Of a DNA stretch of 64,000 nt, positions 49,624 to 59,356 are shown one piece after another. Positions within the stretch are counted from its first letter, which is position 1; each line of letters begins with the position of its first letter. The notes beneath the pieces were generated by a model. It was not told where the DNA came from, ran no database searches, and was given only the letters and a program-made list of their open reading frames with translations. A program made the position numbers and the translations under genes. Source of the stretch: Holophagaceae bacterium (GTDB taxonomy: Bacteria; Acidobacteriota; Holophagae; Holophagales; Holophagaceae); NCBI GenBank assembly GCA_025361125.1, contig JANYBM010000115.1:20967-84966 (forward strand). Direction: 5' to 3'.

Positions 49624-50376
49624 CTATTCGAGTGAAAACTGATCTTCGGGGCGGATAAGCAGCATGAAGGTGCTCTTGCCACAAGTGAATTCCTGGCGAT
49701 CCATGATTGGAACGGTGCCGTGGATGCTTTGGCCATCAACGAACGTGCCATTGGTGCTTTGCAGGTCCGTGAGCCATACCGTCCCATCGCTATGAATTGA
49801 AAGAGATGCATGCTGCCGCGAGGTTTCAGGGTCGTGGGTGATGATCTCGCCCTGGTCGCGTCCGATGACGAGACTCGGCCTGTCTATGACGCGCACCGTC
49901 GAAGACAGGGGTCCCGTTAGGAAAGCCAAACTGAATTTAATCCCCTTGGGCATGATGCCCGCATGAATCCCATCGAGCATGCTTTGCCTATCCCTACGAG
50001 CGGTAGAGTGGGCGGTGGATGACGGCGACTCGGTGGGGGGCGGGGGAAGCGGGGGTTGAGGCATGTCCTCCTGGGGAATCGTCTGGTATGCATTCGGATT
50101 GGGGGCCAACCCAAGTGGGAGATCAAACGGATCCACCGGTGGTGGCGTGAAGGCTTGGGTTCTTTGCACCACCGGGGCTCCCGGAACAGCAGGGACCTCA
50201 ACAAAGACCTGATCAAAAAGTTCTTCAGAATCCACGGCTGCGATGGGTTGCACCGGGTTGAAGACCTCGAACACATGACTGCACTTGGGACAGCGGAAAC
50301 GTTTGCTGACCGCCCCCTGAAAGCGCGTCTCGTCATATTGGAAGCGGGCGGAACAAGATGGACAAACCACAATCAT
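49624..50376 (-). CDS. FHA domain protein with N-terminal MJ0042-type zinc finger
   Basis: MIVVCPSCSARFQYDETRFQG...RCPKCSHVFEV; FHA core SLVIGRDQGEIITHDPETSRQHASLSI...DLQSTNGTFVDG. Confidence 0.88.
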   Translation of the reverse strand: MIVVCPSCSARFQYDETRFQGAVSKRFRCPKCSHVFEVFNPVQPIAAVDSEELFDQVFVEVPAVPGAPVVQRTQAFTPPPVDPFDLPLGLAPNPNAYQTIPQEDMPQPPLPPPPTESPSSTAHSTARRDRQSMLDGIHAGIMPKGIKFSLAFLTGPLSSTVRVIDRPSLVIGRDQGEIITHDPETSRQHASLSIHSDGTVWLTDLQSTNGTFVDGQSIHGTVPIMDRQEFTCGKSTFMLLIRPEDQFSLE

Positions 50377-50411
50377 AGGAATCCTCGGTGTGCTGCTTCC
50401 CTAGTGTAGTT

Positions 50412-51101
50412 TTATTTCTTCCTTGTCGCGAAAAAGCTGAACTCGGATCTAAGGGGAACACCTCCAGGCAGTTTGAAGTTTGAAACACTTTGGGGCAACG
50501 GCTGGTTCACCTGAAGGGTCCCCAGCTCCAGTTGCCAGGAGTCGCCGCTTCTTTCAACCCACTGAAGCTGCCGGGGTAGGTTGGATTCACGGTCTACCCA
50601 GATATAAAGGCTCTGCATGCGTTTTTTCATGCCCAGCGTGCGGGGGGTGAGCATCAGGAAGTAAGTGCCAGCCACATCCTTGGACTGGCCAAGCCCAATC
50701 TGGAAATATTCCCCAAGAAAGGAAAGCTTCTGGCCCAGTCCCATGAATTTCCGGTTGTGGTTTTTGATGACGCCAATCTTCAGGAATTCGGCTTCCTTGG
50801 CACCTGGACTGTAGGAGATCAGTGCTTTAGGGGTGAGGTGAAGCACCAAGTCCTCTGGGGAGGCAAAGCTGAAGTGCGCAAAATCTGAGCCCTGAAGATA
50901 AAGGGTGCCTTTCGTTATCGTGGGCGTTTTCAACATGGAGCGCCGCATGGTGAGCGTGAAGGGCGCCTGCAAGGTGTCAACTTTGGCCTGGGCCGCGTCA
51001 AATCGCTCAACGAGTTCCTTCAGCTCGGGCATGGTCTGGGCCGTCATGGGTGGGCCCAAAAGCAGGACTAGAAAGGGGAGAAGCAAATGGGTCAACTTCA
51101 T
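50412..51101 (-). CDS. LolA-like outer-membrane lipoprotein carrier
   Basis: Signal peptide then LKELVERFDAAQAKVDTLQAPFTLTMRR...; LYIWVDRESNLPRQLQWVE. Confidence 0.75.
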   Translation of the reverse strand: MKLTHLLLPFLVLLLGPPMTAQTMPELKELVERFDAAQAKVDTLQAPFTLTMRRSMLKTPTITKGTLYLQGSDFAHFSFASPEDLVLHLTPKALISYSPGAKEAEFLKIGVIKNHNRKFMGLGQKLSFLGEYFQIGLGQSKDVAGTYFLMLTPRTLGMKKRMQSLYIWVDRESNLPRQLQWVERSGDSWQLELGTLQVNQPLPQSVSNFKLPGGVPLRSEFSFFATRKK

Positions 51102-51130
51102 ACGGAATCCTTTGGGGTCGCCGGTTTCGA

Positions 51131-51922
51131 CTAAGGTGCCGCCAAGGTCATGGCGAGTTCCAGCCGCAGCGGATCGCGCTGGTGCGCCAGATACAGCGTG
51201 GTCTGCCATCCCCGCAGCACCTCCGCGGCCACCACACGCACCAGTTCAGGGTCATTGTTTTGTTCGCTCAGGTGAGCCATGACCACTGTTTTCAATCTGG
51301 GCGAGAGCGCAGACGCCAGCAGTTCGGCCATGGCGACATTGCTTAGATGCCCCACACGACTGAGGATGCGAGCTTTCAGGGGCGGTGGGTATTCGCCATC
51401 GCGCAACATATCCACATCATGGTTGGCCTCCAACACCAGCAAATCCAAATCGCGGCAGTGGTCCAGCACCAATGCCGTTGGATGGCCCAGGTCCGTCACC
51501 ACCGCCGCGTTGAAACCATTCGACTCCACCCGGTAGGCCACTGGGTCCGCAGCGTCATGGGGAAGCGCGAAGGGCTGCACCCGCCAGCCACACCAGTCCG
51601 CCGCGAAGCCCGCCCTGAGTGGAATCCAGCGATTGCCTGGGATCTCTATCCCATGAATTCGCTCCACCACCACCTTCGTTTCGGGCGTCGCGAGAAAGGC
51701 CCAATCGGTATTGCGCAGCATCACGCCCACGGCGCCAATGTGATCCGAATGCTCGTGGGTGAGGGCCACGGCCCTGACGGTGTGATGATCCAGGCCAACG
51801 GCCTCCATGCGCAACCGCACCTGTTTAAGTGAAAGGCCTGCATCCACGAGAAGCGTGCGCTCGCCATCGCAAAAAGCGTGGCAATTGCCCTTCGAACCCG
51901 ATGCCAGTGCGGCGTAATGCAT
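51131..51922 (-). CDS. MBL-fold metallo-hydrolase (YycJ/WalJ-like)
   Basis: ALASGSKGNCHAF, THEHSDHIGAV, LEANHDVDML. Confidence 0.85.
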   Translation of the reverse strand: MHYAALASGSKGNCHAFCDGERTLLVDAGLSLKQVRLRMEAVGLDHHTVRAVALTHEHSDHIGAVGVMLRNTDWAFLATPETKVVVERIHGIEIPGNRWIPLRAGFAADWCGWRVQPFALPHDAADPVAYRVESNGFNAAVVTDLGHPTALVLDHCRDLDLLVLEANHDVDMLRDGEYPPPLKARILSRVGHLSNVAMAELLASALSPRLKTVVMAHLSEQNNDPELVRVVAAEVLRGWQTTLYLAHQRDPLRLELAMTLAAP

Positions 51923-51965
51923 ATTCCAGGATAGCCCTTCACCAGGTTCCGCGCGATGATGGCCC

Positions 51966-52466
51966 ATGGATTTCACCTTGCGGCCATCAACCCTATCCGA
52001 CCTGGAACTTCATGTGCAGCATCGGGTGGTCATGTTTGCCGACATGGACTATGGGGATGAAGCTGGGCGGGAACGCATGGCCACCACTTTCAGGGATCGC
52101 CTGCGCACCTGGCTCAGCACCGGCGAAGTGTGCGGTGTGCTCGCCGAATCTGATGACCAGGTGGTTGCAGGAGCCTTGCTTCAATTCAAGGAAGCGCTGC
52201 CCAATCCATTGAGCACCCAGGCTGTGCGAGGTTACCTGTTCAACGTCTTCACCGATCCCACCTACAGAGGCCGGGGTTTGGCTCGAACCATGACCACCGC
52301 CCTCGTGGAGGTGGCCAAAGCCCATGGCATCGGCATGGTGGAACTCCATGCCAGCAAACACGCCGAAGCCCTTTATCGCTCCATGGGTTTCGAGCCCACA
52401 CCAGAATTCAGGCTCATCCTGGATGAGAGCATCCAGAAGCCCGGGCAGTGGACCGACCGGCGCTAA
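51966..52466 (+). CDS. GNAT family N-acetyltransferase
   Basis: LFNVFTDPTYRGRGLARTMTTALVEVAKAHGIGMVELHASKHAEALYRSMGF. Confidence 0.88.
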   Translation: MDFTLRPSTLSDLELHVQHRVVMFADMDYGDEAGRERMATTFRDRLRTWLSTGEVCGVLAESDDQVVAGALLQFKEALPNPLSTQAVRGYLFNVFTDPTYRGRGLARTMTTALVEVAKAHGIGMVELHASKHAEALYRSMGFEPTPEFRLILDESIQKPGQWTDRR

Positions 52467-52468
52467 AA

Positions 52469-52867
52469 ATGCCAGCAATTCTTTTTTTCGATGGGCACTG
52501 TGGGCTATGCCATCAGGCGGTATTGTTCACGTTGAGGCGCGACGTTGGCTCAAGCATCCAATTTGCCCCCCTTCAGGGAACAACCCTGCGGGAGCATCTG
52601 TCCCCAGAGCAGGTGGCGACCCTGCCGGACAGCCTGGTGATTCTGGACGGAAACAAGGTCTTTGTGAAATCCCAAGCCGTGCTCCATTTGCTGCGCCGTA
52701 TGGGTGGCCCCTGGAGTTGGGCAGGTCGTGTCGCCTCCTGCTTTCCCACAGCACTAGGTGATGTGCTCTATGATCTGCTCGCCCGGATCCGCCATCGCCT
52801 TTTTACCCCCCCACGGGAATTTTGTCCCCTTGTCCCAGCAGAGCTGCGGAAACGATTCCTGCCTTGA
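52469..52867 (+). CDS. DUF393 (DCC thiol-disulfide oxidoreductase family) protein
   Basis: ILFFDGHCGLCHQAV; C-terminal YDLLARIRHRLF. Confidence 0.88.
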   Translation: MPAILFFDGHCGLCHQAVLFTLRRDVGSSIQFAPLQGTTLREHLSPEQVATLPDSLVILDGNKVFVKSQAVLHLLRRMGGPWSWAGRVASCFPTALGDVLYDLLARIRHRLFTPPREFCPLVPAELRKRFLP

Positions 52868-52906
52868 TCTGCCCTGCAGCTCGCCATCACCCGACGGAAG
52901 CCTGCT

Positions 52907-53665
52907 TCAGACCTGCACCACACCCCCATCAAGATTCAGACATTGGCCCACCTGCATGGTGTTGGCAGGAGCAAGCAACCAAGCGATGCCGTGGGCGATT
53001 TCTTCCGGCTGGAAGAAGCGCTGCACCGGAACCACTGCTTCCGCCTTGAGGCGGGCCTGGTCCTCGGAAATACCAAACCCTTCGGCCATGGCGCGGATGC
53101 CGGTCTGAGCCATGGCTGTATCCACCCAGCCCGGCGCTACGGCATTCACATAGATGCCCTTGGGAATGAGTTCCAGCGCCAGAGCTTTGGTGAGGCCCAG
53201 CAGTCCGTGCTTGGCAGCGCAATAGGCGCCGTAGCCGGGCACACCGAAACGGCCCAACACCGAGGACACCAGAACAATGTGACCGCCCGCGCCAAGCTTG
53301 GGTGCGAAGGCCCGCACGGTGTTCCAACACCCCGTCAAGTCTGTCTGCAGGATTTCATCAAAGTCAGCATCCACGTCGGCCAGTTCACTGTCCACCGGTG
53401 TTATGCCGGAAATGCCAGCTGCGGCCACCAGACCATCCAGCCTCGAAATGCGTTCACTCACAACCCGTAGGGCGACCCGATCCGTGACACTGGCGCAATG
53501 GATGTGGGCCCTGCCACCAGCCGTTACCACCGCTTCGGCCACGGTGGCCAGCGCGGTTTCATCACGTCCCAGTAGATGAATTTCACTTCCCAATGCAGCG
53601 AAATGAAGCGCCACAGCGCGACCAAGGCCGCGAGACGCTCCGGTGATTAGAAGACTGTGGGTCAT
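52907..53665 (-). CDS. Short-chain dehydrogenase/reductase
   Basis: TGASRGLGRAVA, YGAYCAAKHGLLGL. Confidence 0.9.
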   Translation of the reverse strand: MTHSLLITGASRGLGRAVALHFAALGSEIHLLGRDETALATVAEAVVTAGGRAHIHCASVTDRVALRVVSERISRLDGLVAAAGISGITPVDSELADVDADFDEILQTDLTGCWNTVRAFAPKLGAGGHIVLVSSVLGRFGVPGYGAYCAAKHGLLGLTKALALELIPKGIYVNAVAPGWVDTAMAQTGIRAMAEGFGISEDQARLKAEAVVPVQRFFQPEEIAHGIAWLLAPANTMQVGQCLNLDGGVVQV

Positions 53666-54510
53666 CCTTCAACTCCTCCGTTTTCTTGGTGGGGCTTCCA
53701 AAAGGCCAGGCCCAGGATGGCGGCCCCACATAGAATGGCGCAAGGAAGGCTGGCTTCAAGGCCGAAGGCACCACCCGTGAGCCATTCAGGGCGACCGTCG
53801 AAAACCGGGTTCACCCAACCGCGGGCGTCCACGGTGCCGCTCACGCCAAAACCCAACAGACTGCCTTGTGTCCAGTTCCACCCCAGATGGATGCCCATGG
53901 GCAAGGCCAAGCGTCGTGTCTTAAAATAGGCGAGGCCCAGGAGCAACCCCGCCAGAAAAATATTGAGGGTGGCCCAAACCTTGACGGAACCGGCCATGCC
54001 GGGATTGTCCCAGTGGGCGTAAGCAAACCAGAGCCCCATGAGCAGCAACGCGATCCAAGTACCCGTGCCTTTCAGAAGGCGTTGGAAGGGATAACCTCGA
54101 AACAGCAACTCCTCATTGACGGCTACCGCCAGGTAAAACCAAGCGCCAGCCATCAATTCTCGAAGTCCCCCACCGCCAACGCGTTGCCAATGAAGTCCAT
54201 GGAAGGCGAAGATGCAGCCCGCCACCAGCAGCATCAGCAGCAGACCCGCCGCGGCTCCGACTGTGAACTCTACTCCCCACCGCAGGGATGGTTTCATTCC
54301 CAGCACAGGCAGGGGCTCCTGCTCCAAGCGCAGGCAGAGGATCGTCGCCGTTAGGACAGCCAACGCCGTGGCCCACTCAAAGCCCAATACCTCCCAGAGC
54401 CCGAATAGGCTTAGGAGCATCATGCAGAGATATAAAATGCCTGCGAAGCCCAAAATCTTCCACCCATTTCGGACTGACCCGGTAGGCGCGAGAAAGACAT
54501 CCTTCAGCAC
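53662..54510 (-). CDS. CPBP family intramembrane metalloprotease
   Basis: VNEELLFRGYPFQRLL, FAYAHWDNP, GLAYFKTRRLALPMGIHLGWNW. Confidence 0.9.
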   Translation of the reverse strand: MLKDVFLAPTGSVRNGWKILGFAGILYLCMMLLSLFGLWEVLGFEWATALAVLTATILCLRLEQEPLPVLGMKPSLRWGVEFTVGAAAGLLLMLLVAGCIFAFHGLHWQRVGGGGLRELMAGAWFYLAVAVNEELLFRGYPFQRLLKGTGTWIALLLMGLWFAYAHWDNPGMAGSVKVWATLNIFLAGLLLGLAYFKTRRLALPMGIHLGWNWTQGSLLGFGVSGTVDARGWVNPVFDGRPEWLTGGAFGLEASLPCAILCGAAILGLAFWKPHQENGGVEG

Positions 54511-54513
54511 GAC

Positions 54514-55122
54514 CTAGTGGCCCGCTTCGGCAAAGGCCTTAGCGACTTCCAGATATACCTTTTCTTCACCAGGCTTCAAAATGCAGGCTCTCGAAAACCA
54601 CGCAGCGGCTTCCTTGCGGCGGCCACCCACCAAAAAGGCCCTGCCAAATTCTACAAAGCGGTGCCAGTCCCCGCCATCCATGGTGGCCGCGACCTGAGCA
54701 AAGCGATTGGCTTCGTTGGCTAGACCTGATTCTGCCAAATCAACCGCGATGAGGCCCATGACTTCACGGTTCCCCGGGTCCCGGCTAATGACCAGGTCGT
54801 AGGTGGCCAGGGCCTCTTTGCGCTGCCCCTGTTTCAATTGAGCAAGGCCCATCAATCTGAGGACCCTACCATCCTTGGGTTCCAGCGTCGTGGCGATCAA
54901 GAAAGCTTCGTCGGCGGATTTTGAATCTCCACCTGCCATGAAATAGCGCCCGCACTCCGCCAGGAGCTTGGAATCCCGCGGCTTGATGCTGCGGGCCTGC
55001 CCGGCACACGCTTTCAAGATCGCCTTGCGGTCCCCCATGAAGAAAGACTCGCTGAAGGGTGTCTGGCCAACGAGTGTTGAGACAGAAAACAACAGGGTCG
55101 GGATCGTTATACCGCGCAACAT
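54514..55122 (-). CDS. Secreted TPR-like protein (paralogue A)
   Basis: SFFMGDRKAILKACAGQARSIKPRDSKLLAECGRYFMAGG... Confidence 0.65.
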   Translation of the reverse strand: MLRGITIPTLLFSVSTLVGQTPFSESFFMGDRKAILKACAGQARSIKPRDSKLLAECGRYFMAGGDSKSADEAFLIATTLEPKDGRVLRLMGLAQLKQGQRKEALATYDLVISRDPGNREVMGLIAVDLAESGLANEANRFAQVAATMDGGDWHRFVEFGRAFLVGGRRKEAAAWFSRACILKPGEEKVYLEVAKAFAEAGH

Positions 55123-55292
55123 GGGTCCTCCGGGAAAGGGCTGAGTCTACACGCAGTCCGTCATTCTGCCCATCTCCGCCCATTCCAAGAAGGGTACAAT
55201 TTTGAAACAATCCACCAACTTTTTATCAATCGAACCTATTGCGGGTCTTGCCTCTCCTTATTCTTTCGTCCTTTTTCTTTGAGGTTCCTTTC

Positions 55293-57179
55293 ATGAGGCG
55301 ATGCATCCTTGCCCTTGTAGCGGTCGTGTGTTTCGCCCCAAACGGAATGGCGGGGACCGAACCTGTGCTCAGGTACGCCTTCAAACCGGGGTCGCGCCTG
55401 GAATATGTCCAATCTTATCGTTCCAAAACCCTATCTGATGCACGTGCCCTTTTTCAGGCGGGCACGGATGGTTCTGACAATGACTCGCTGGTCATGGATC
55501 TCCAGATGGATTTGCGCGGAAGGATGATCATCCTGGTCGCCGATCGGGATCCCCAAGGCTTCTTACTTTTGGTTCACTGGGAAGGCCTTCGGGGAGGCGT
55601 GACCGCGAACAGTCAGAACCAGTCAAGCTTTCTGGAAGCCATCCGAAAAGGGCTTGCCGAGCCAGTGCTGGTGCGTATGGATGACCAGGGGCGGATCGTC
55701 GCACTCTGGCTCGATCCCGACTTGGATCCGGGCGTGCAGGGTACCGCCAGGATGTTGCTTGCGGAGATTCAGTGTGTCCTACCGACGGGAGCCGAATCAG
55801 CCTGGAAGACCACGGAGCTGGACGCCTCGGGAACCTTCGAGGTCCGCTACGAGCTGGATCCTGCAACGCCGAAAAACGGCCTTACTCGGATCTGGAAACA
55901 CCTCGCGCAATACCTCCCCTCCACTGACACAGGAAGGCCCCTTTCCAGCAACTTGAAAGTAGAGCGGAGCATTGAGGTGGAGGGAGCCCGCCAGATCCTA
56001 TTCAATCCACTTGCAGGCCGCCTGGAGCGGTTGGAGGCTCGTGAAATCCATCGCACCAACATTGCACAGAAACTGGTAGCAGCTTCAGATACGCGTTTTG
56101 CACTCCGACGTTCGCGAACCTCGCGATCAGATGCCAGGGCATCCGCAAAAGCAAAGCTAACTTCGGCTGATCTGCAACTACGCTATCCCGCCACAGAACT
56201 GTTCGTGGTGATTGGCCCTCAGCAACAGGAGGAGGCCGTCCAACGGAAGGAGCTTGGGGCTTCCACCATAGAAGAACTCTTTGCCACACTCAATACCGCA
56301 GAAACACAGGGGCTTCAGGATGAAGGACCCCTCTATTTGAAATTCAAAGCAGTGGCACTTATTCATCCTGATACCTGCTCAACGATGGGCGAACTCCTGG
56401 CGAACGCAAACCCAGAAGGGCTCTCGATGCGACTGCTGGCTTCCGTCCTGGGAGTTACGGGGTCGCCCCAGGCCCAGCAAGCCTTGGCAGATGCCATCCG
56501 GCGGCGCCGTGAGGACTGGCCTGCCCAGGCTTTTCTCCTCCCTGCCCTGGGCCAGTGCGCCGAACCTTCTACGGCCTCAATCAACCTACTGGAAGAGCTT
56601 GCCTACAATTCGCTTCACGTACCCATCGCTTCAACCGCCCAACTCATGCTTGGAACCATGGCTTTCAATCTGGCTCGCCAAGGGAAGCCTGAAAAAGCGG
56701 CGGTCATCGTGGAGTCAGCACTCTCGCGATTGAGCCAGTCGACTTCGGTCCCCCTGACAACCCGGTACCTCCTCTGCCTGGGGAACGCCGGATCCCTCAG
56801 TGCCCTTCCCGCTTTGCAGACCTGGATCTCCAACAGCGATGCCGAGCTTCGGGCTTCAGCGATCTACGCCCTCCGTTGGATCGAAGCTCCTGAAGTGGAT
56901 CCCATACTTTTGCACGCCCTGGATTCCGACCCCGCGCCGGAGGTCCGTTTAAAAGCCATTGATGCGCTCAAATTTCGAAATAGTACCGGGGCGGTTGTCT
57001 CGGCGCTCAAAGGTGTGGTTATCGGAGATGCCTCACCAAGAGTGCGGCTGGCTGCTCTGGGAAACCTTTGGGACCTTCGTTCGACTTTTCCCGATGTGCT
57101 TCCCGCGGTCGAAGCCGCCTGCAAAGACTCGGACGAGGATATTCGTAACCTGGCCGAGTCAATGCTCGGCAAGAAGTAA
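55293..57179 (+). CDS. Secreted HEAT-repeat protein
   Basis: Signal peptide MRRCILALVAVVCFAPNGMAG; C-terminal HEAT-like repeats (ASAIYALRWIEAPEVDPILLHALDSDPAPEVRLKAIDAL). Confidence 0.7.
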   Translation: MRRCILALVAVVCFAPNGMAGTEPVLRYAFKPGSRLEYVQSYRSKTLSDARALFQAGTDGSDNDSLVMDLQMDLRGRMIILVADRDPQGFLLLVHWEGLRGGVTANSQNQSSFLEAIRKGLAEPVLVRMDDQGRIVALWLDPDLDPGVQGTARMLLAEIQCVLPTGAESAWKTTELDASGTFEVRYELDPATPKNGLTRIWKHLAQYLPSTDTGRPLSSNLKVERSIEVEGARQILFNPLAGRLERLEAREIHRTNIAQKLVAASDTRFALRRSRTSRSDARASAKAKLTSADLQLRYPATELFVVIGPQQQEEAVQRKELGASTIEELFATLNTAETQGLQDEGPLYLKFKAVALIHPDTCSTMGELLANANPEGLSMRLLASVLGVTGSPQAQQALADAIRRRREDWPAQAFLLPALGQCAEPSTASINLLEELAYNSLHVPIASTAQLMLGTMAFNLARQGKPEKAAVIVESALSRLSQSTSVPLTTRYLLCLGNAGSLSALPALQTWISNSDAELRASAIYALRWIEAPEVDPILLHALDSDPAPEVRLKAIDALKFRNSTGAVVSALKGVVIGDASPRVRLAALGNLWDLRSTFPDVLPAVEAACKDSDEDIRNLAESMLGKK

Positions 57180-57190
57180 ACCTACGGGGC

Positions 57191-57250
57191 GGTACACCCT
57201 CTCCCGCATCGCACCCGGTGCGTGCTCCCGCTCGCTATGCTCTTGGACGC
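57191..57250 (+). repeat. Dispersed intergenic repeat, copy 1
   Basis: 33-nt core gtgcgtgctcccgctcgctatgctcttggacgc (57218-57250). Confidence 0.75.
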
Positions 57251-57311
57251 AAGCTGGAACCTTTAGGGTAGGTCCAGCCTGCGCATCGCCAAGTTAGGTT
57301 GCCGCAACGGC

Positions 57312-58916
57312 TCAATTCACGGGTAGGGGCCGCGAGGCGTCAATGGAGATCAGATCGCCCTCGGAATGGAATCCACTCCAGTTAAAGAGGTTCACCGTGG
57401 CTGTGTTGTGGCATGAATTCCAGAAGTCCGGCACGCAGGGGTGGTTGAACTGGGCATAGGCGTAAACCCGTCCACTGAGCATGTCCAACTTGTTGTGAAT
57501 GACAAACTTTTCCCGGATGCCGAAAGCAAAGAGCCAGATGACTCCAGCCTCACCTGAGATTTCCATTTCATTGTTGAGCAGGGTCATGTTCGCTCCCACT
57601 CCACCTTCAACTCCCAGCCAACTGCCCCCGATGCAGACCCCTGCTTGGGCATAAACGCTGGTATGAACAAAGGGATCCACCCAAACACGCACGAGCGGCA
57701 ACCCGCCATAGACGCCGGCACCATATTCCAATCCAGCATCGCCATGGACCCCCACCTTGATATTGAGGGAGAGGGGACCGATGGGAATGGGAATGGTCGT
57801 ACTGAGATCGGTGCCTTTGACAAACCGCTGGCTCCGCGTCCATTGCCCGGGTGCCGATTCGTTCACGTTGAAGATGGTTTGGCCGACCACAGTCACATTC
57901 ATCTTGGCGGTGACGTGCTTGGCAGAAGTGGAGAAGTCCGCATTGGCATTGGCCAGCGTGAAGCCCACCCCGAACACAGCGCCGCCAGCCGTGGCGTCCC
58001 CGTGGAACGTGAAGTGGCTCGCATTATTGTTGAGATCATCACTTGCGGGCGGATTCGGGATTGAGTACGCCACACCGTCAATGGTTCCCTTCCCGCGCAG
58101 GTAGGCCTGGAAACTGCTCGCGTTACCCAGCTCAAAATTGAAGGGGTAGTTCTGATGAATGGGATAGGCCCTGCGGTTCGGCGTATTGATGCCGATTTTG
58201 ATCGGGATGCGCGACGTCGCTAATTTGGTGGCCATTATGGTGTGCAACGGGCTAACCCCGGCGAGGCTGACAGCGGCGGATTCTTGGATGTGGGTCTGAT
58301 ACTGCTGGGCACTGATCCCAAGCTTCTTGGCATCTCCTTCTGACACGAAGCTCTTTAGCTGAGCAGCCACGGGCTCCTTGGCGGTGGCCAGGGAGAAGCG
58401 CTGCAATTCGATTTTGGGAAGCTGTTTGTGAAAGGCGCTGATGGTCCGGGTCTGTGTTAAAAGGGTGCCCTCATTAATGACGGCGCGGCGAAGCACGGGC
58501 AGTGGAGTCTTGTTCTTGAGGGAGTACCCGTTCTTGTTGAGGTAGGACTCCATCGCGTTGAGTTGATCGTAGTACTCCCCTGCGGGGACCTGCCGACCAT
58601 CAGGAAGGGTGATCTTGTCGGTGCGGCCCACAGCTCTGCGGGTCTTGGGATCCATGAGCGCGAAGGGCTGGTGTTGGATCGCAGGCAGCTTTATGTCCTC
58701 AAAGGCAGTGGGCGGTGGCGTGGCGTTTTTCAAAGCCAGGGAGATTGTCGCGACCCCTGGCGCAAGCTTGATCTGCCGCTCGTTCACGATGGGCTTGAGC
58801 TTCAAGGCAAGGGCATTGGATTTGGGTGGAATTTGGGCAAGCGCGGGGGTCGTGGCACCAACCAAAGCCAGACCAAGCACAGACAGATGAACGGACAGAC
58901 CGAAGCGCTGGGGCAC
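57312..58916 (-). CDS. Hypothetical secreted protein
   Basis: Signal peptide LSVLGLALVGATTPALA; no recognised domain. Confidence 0.65.
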   Translation of the reverse strand: MPQRFGLSVHLSVLGLALVGATTPALAQIPPKSNALALKLKPIVNERQIKLAPGVATISLALKNATPPPTAFEDIKLPAIQHQPFALMDPKTRRAVGRTDKITLPDGRQVPAGEYYDQLNAMESYLNKNGYSLKNKTPLPVLRRAVINEGTLLTQTRTISAFHKQLPKIELQRFSLATAKEPVAAQLKSFVSEGDAKKLGISAQQYQTHIQESAAVSLAGVSPLHTIMATKLATSRIPIKIGINTPNRRAYPIHQNYPFNFELGNASSFQAYLRGKGTIDGVAYSIPNPPASDDLNNNASHFTFHGDATAGGAVFGVGFTLANANADFSTSAKHVTAKMNVTVVGQTIFNVNESAPGQWTRSQRFVKGTDLSTTIPIPIGPLSLNIKVGVHGDAGLEYGAGVYGGLPLVRVWVDPFVHTSVYAQAGVCIGGSWLGVEGGVGANMTLLNNEMEISGEAGVIWLFAFGIREKFVIHNKLDMLSGRVYAYAQFNHPCVPDFWNSCHNTATVNLFNWSGFHSEGDLISIDASRPLPVN

Positions 58917-59243
58917 GGCATTTCTCCTTTTTCAAGATGCGGTTTTTGGATAATTACATTCAGCATAGGCCTTTCGAAGAGGGTGTCGAACTTATTTTTC
59001 ACACGAGGGTTGAAACGCTACGCCAAGTTTCTTCACTTCAGCATTAAGCCAAGACTCCTGCCCTGAACCTGAGGCTAGCCCCCTTAGGCAAAGGAGAGCC
59101 GTCAATCACATAGCCTTAGCGACTCAACTGGAAATAGGTTGCAGTGGGTCGCTTCGGCCTGGCCTCGCAGCACCAACCATCACGTCGCCCTGCGGTCGGC
59201 ATAGCGGTTTCGTCTCTGCGAACGCAGTGAGCAGGGAGGCTCC

Positions 59244-59304
59244 GCGTCCAAGAGCGTAACGAGTGGGAGCACGCACTGCGAGCGATACGTGGGGAGGGCG
59301 CACT
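59244..59304 (-). repeat. Dispersed intergenic repeat, copy 2 (inverted relative to copy 1)
   Basis: Reverse complement contains gtgcgtgctcccactcgttacgctcttggacgc, 3 mismatches in 33 to copy 1. Confidence 0.75.
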
Positions 59305-59356
59305 GCACCCGATGGCTGGAGAGGCCGTATCAGTGCTGGCCACCCTGTAATAGCCC

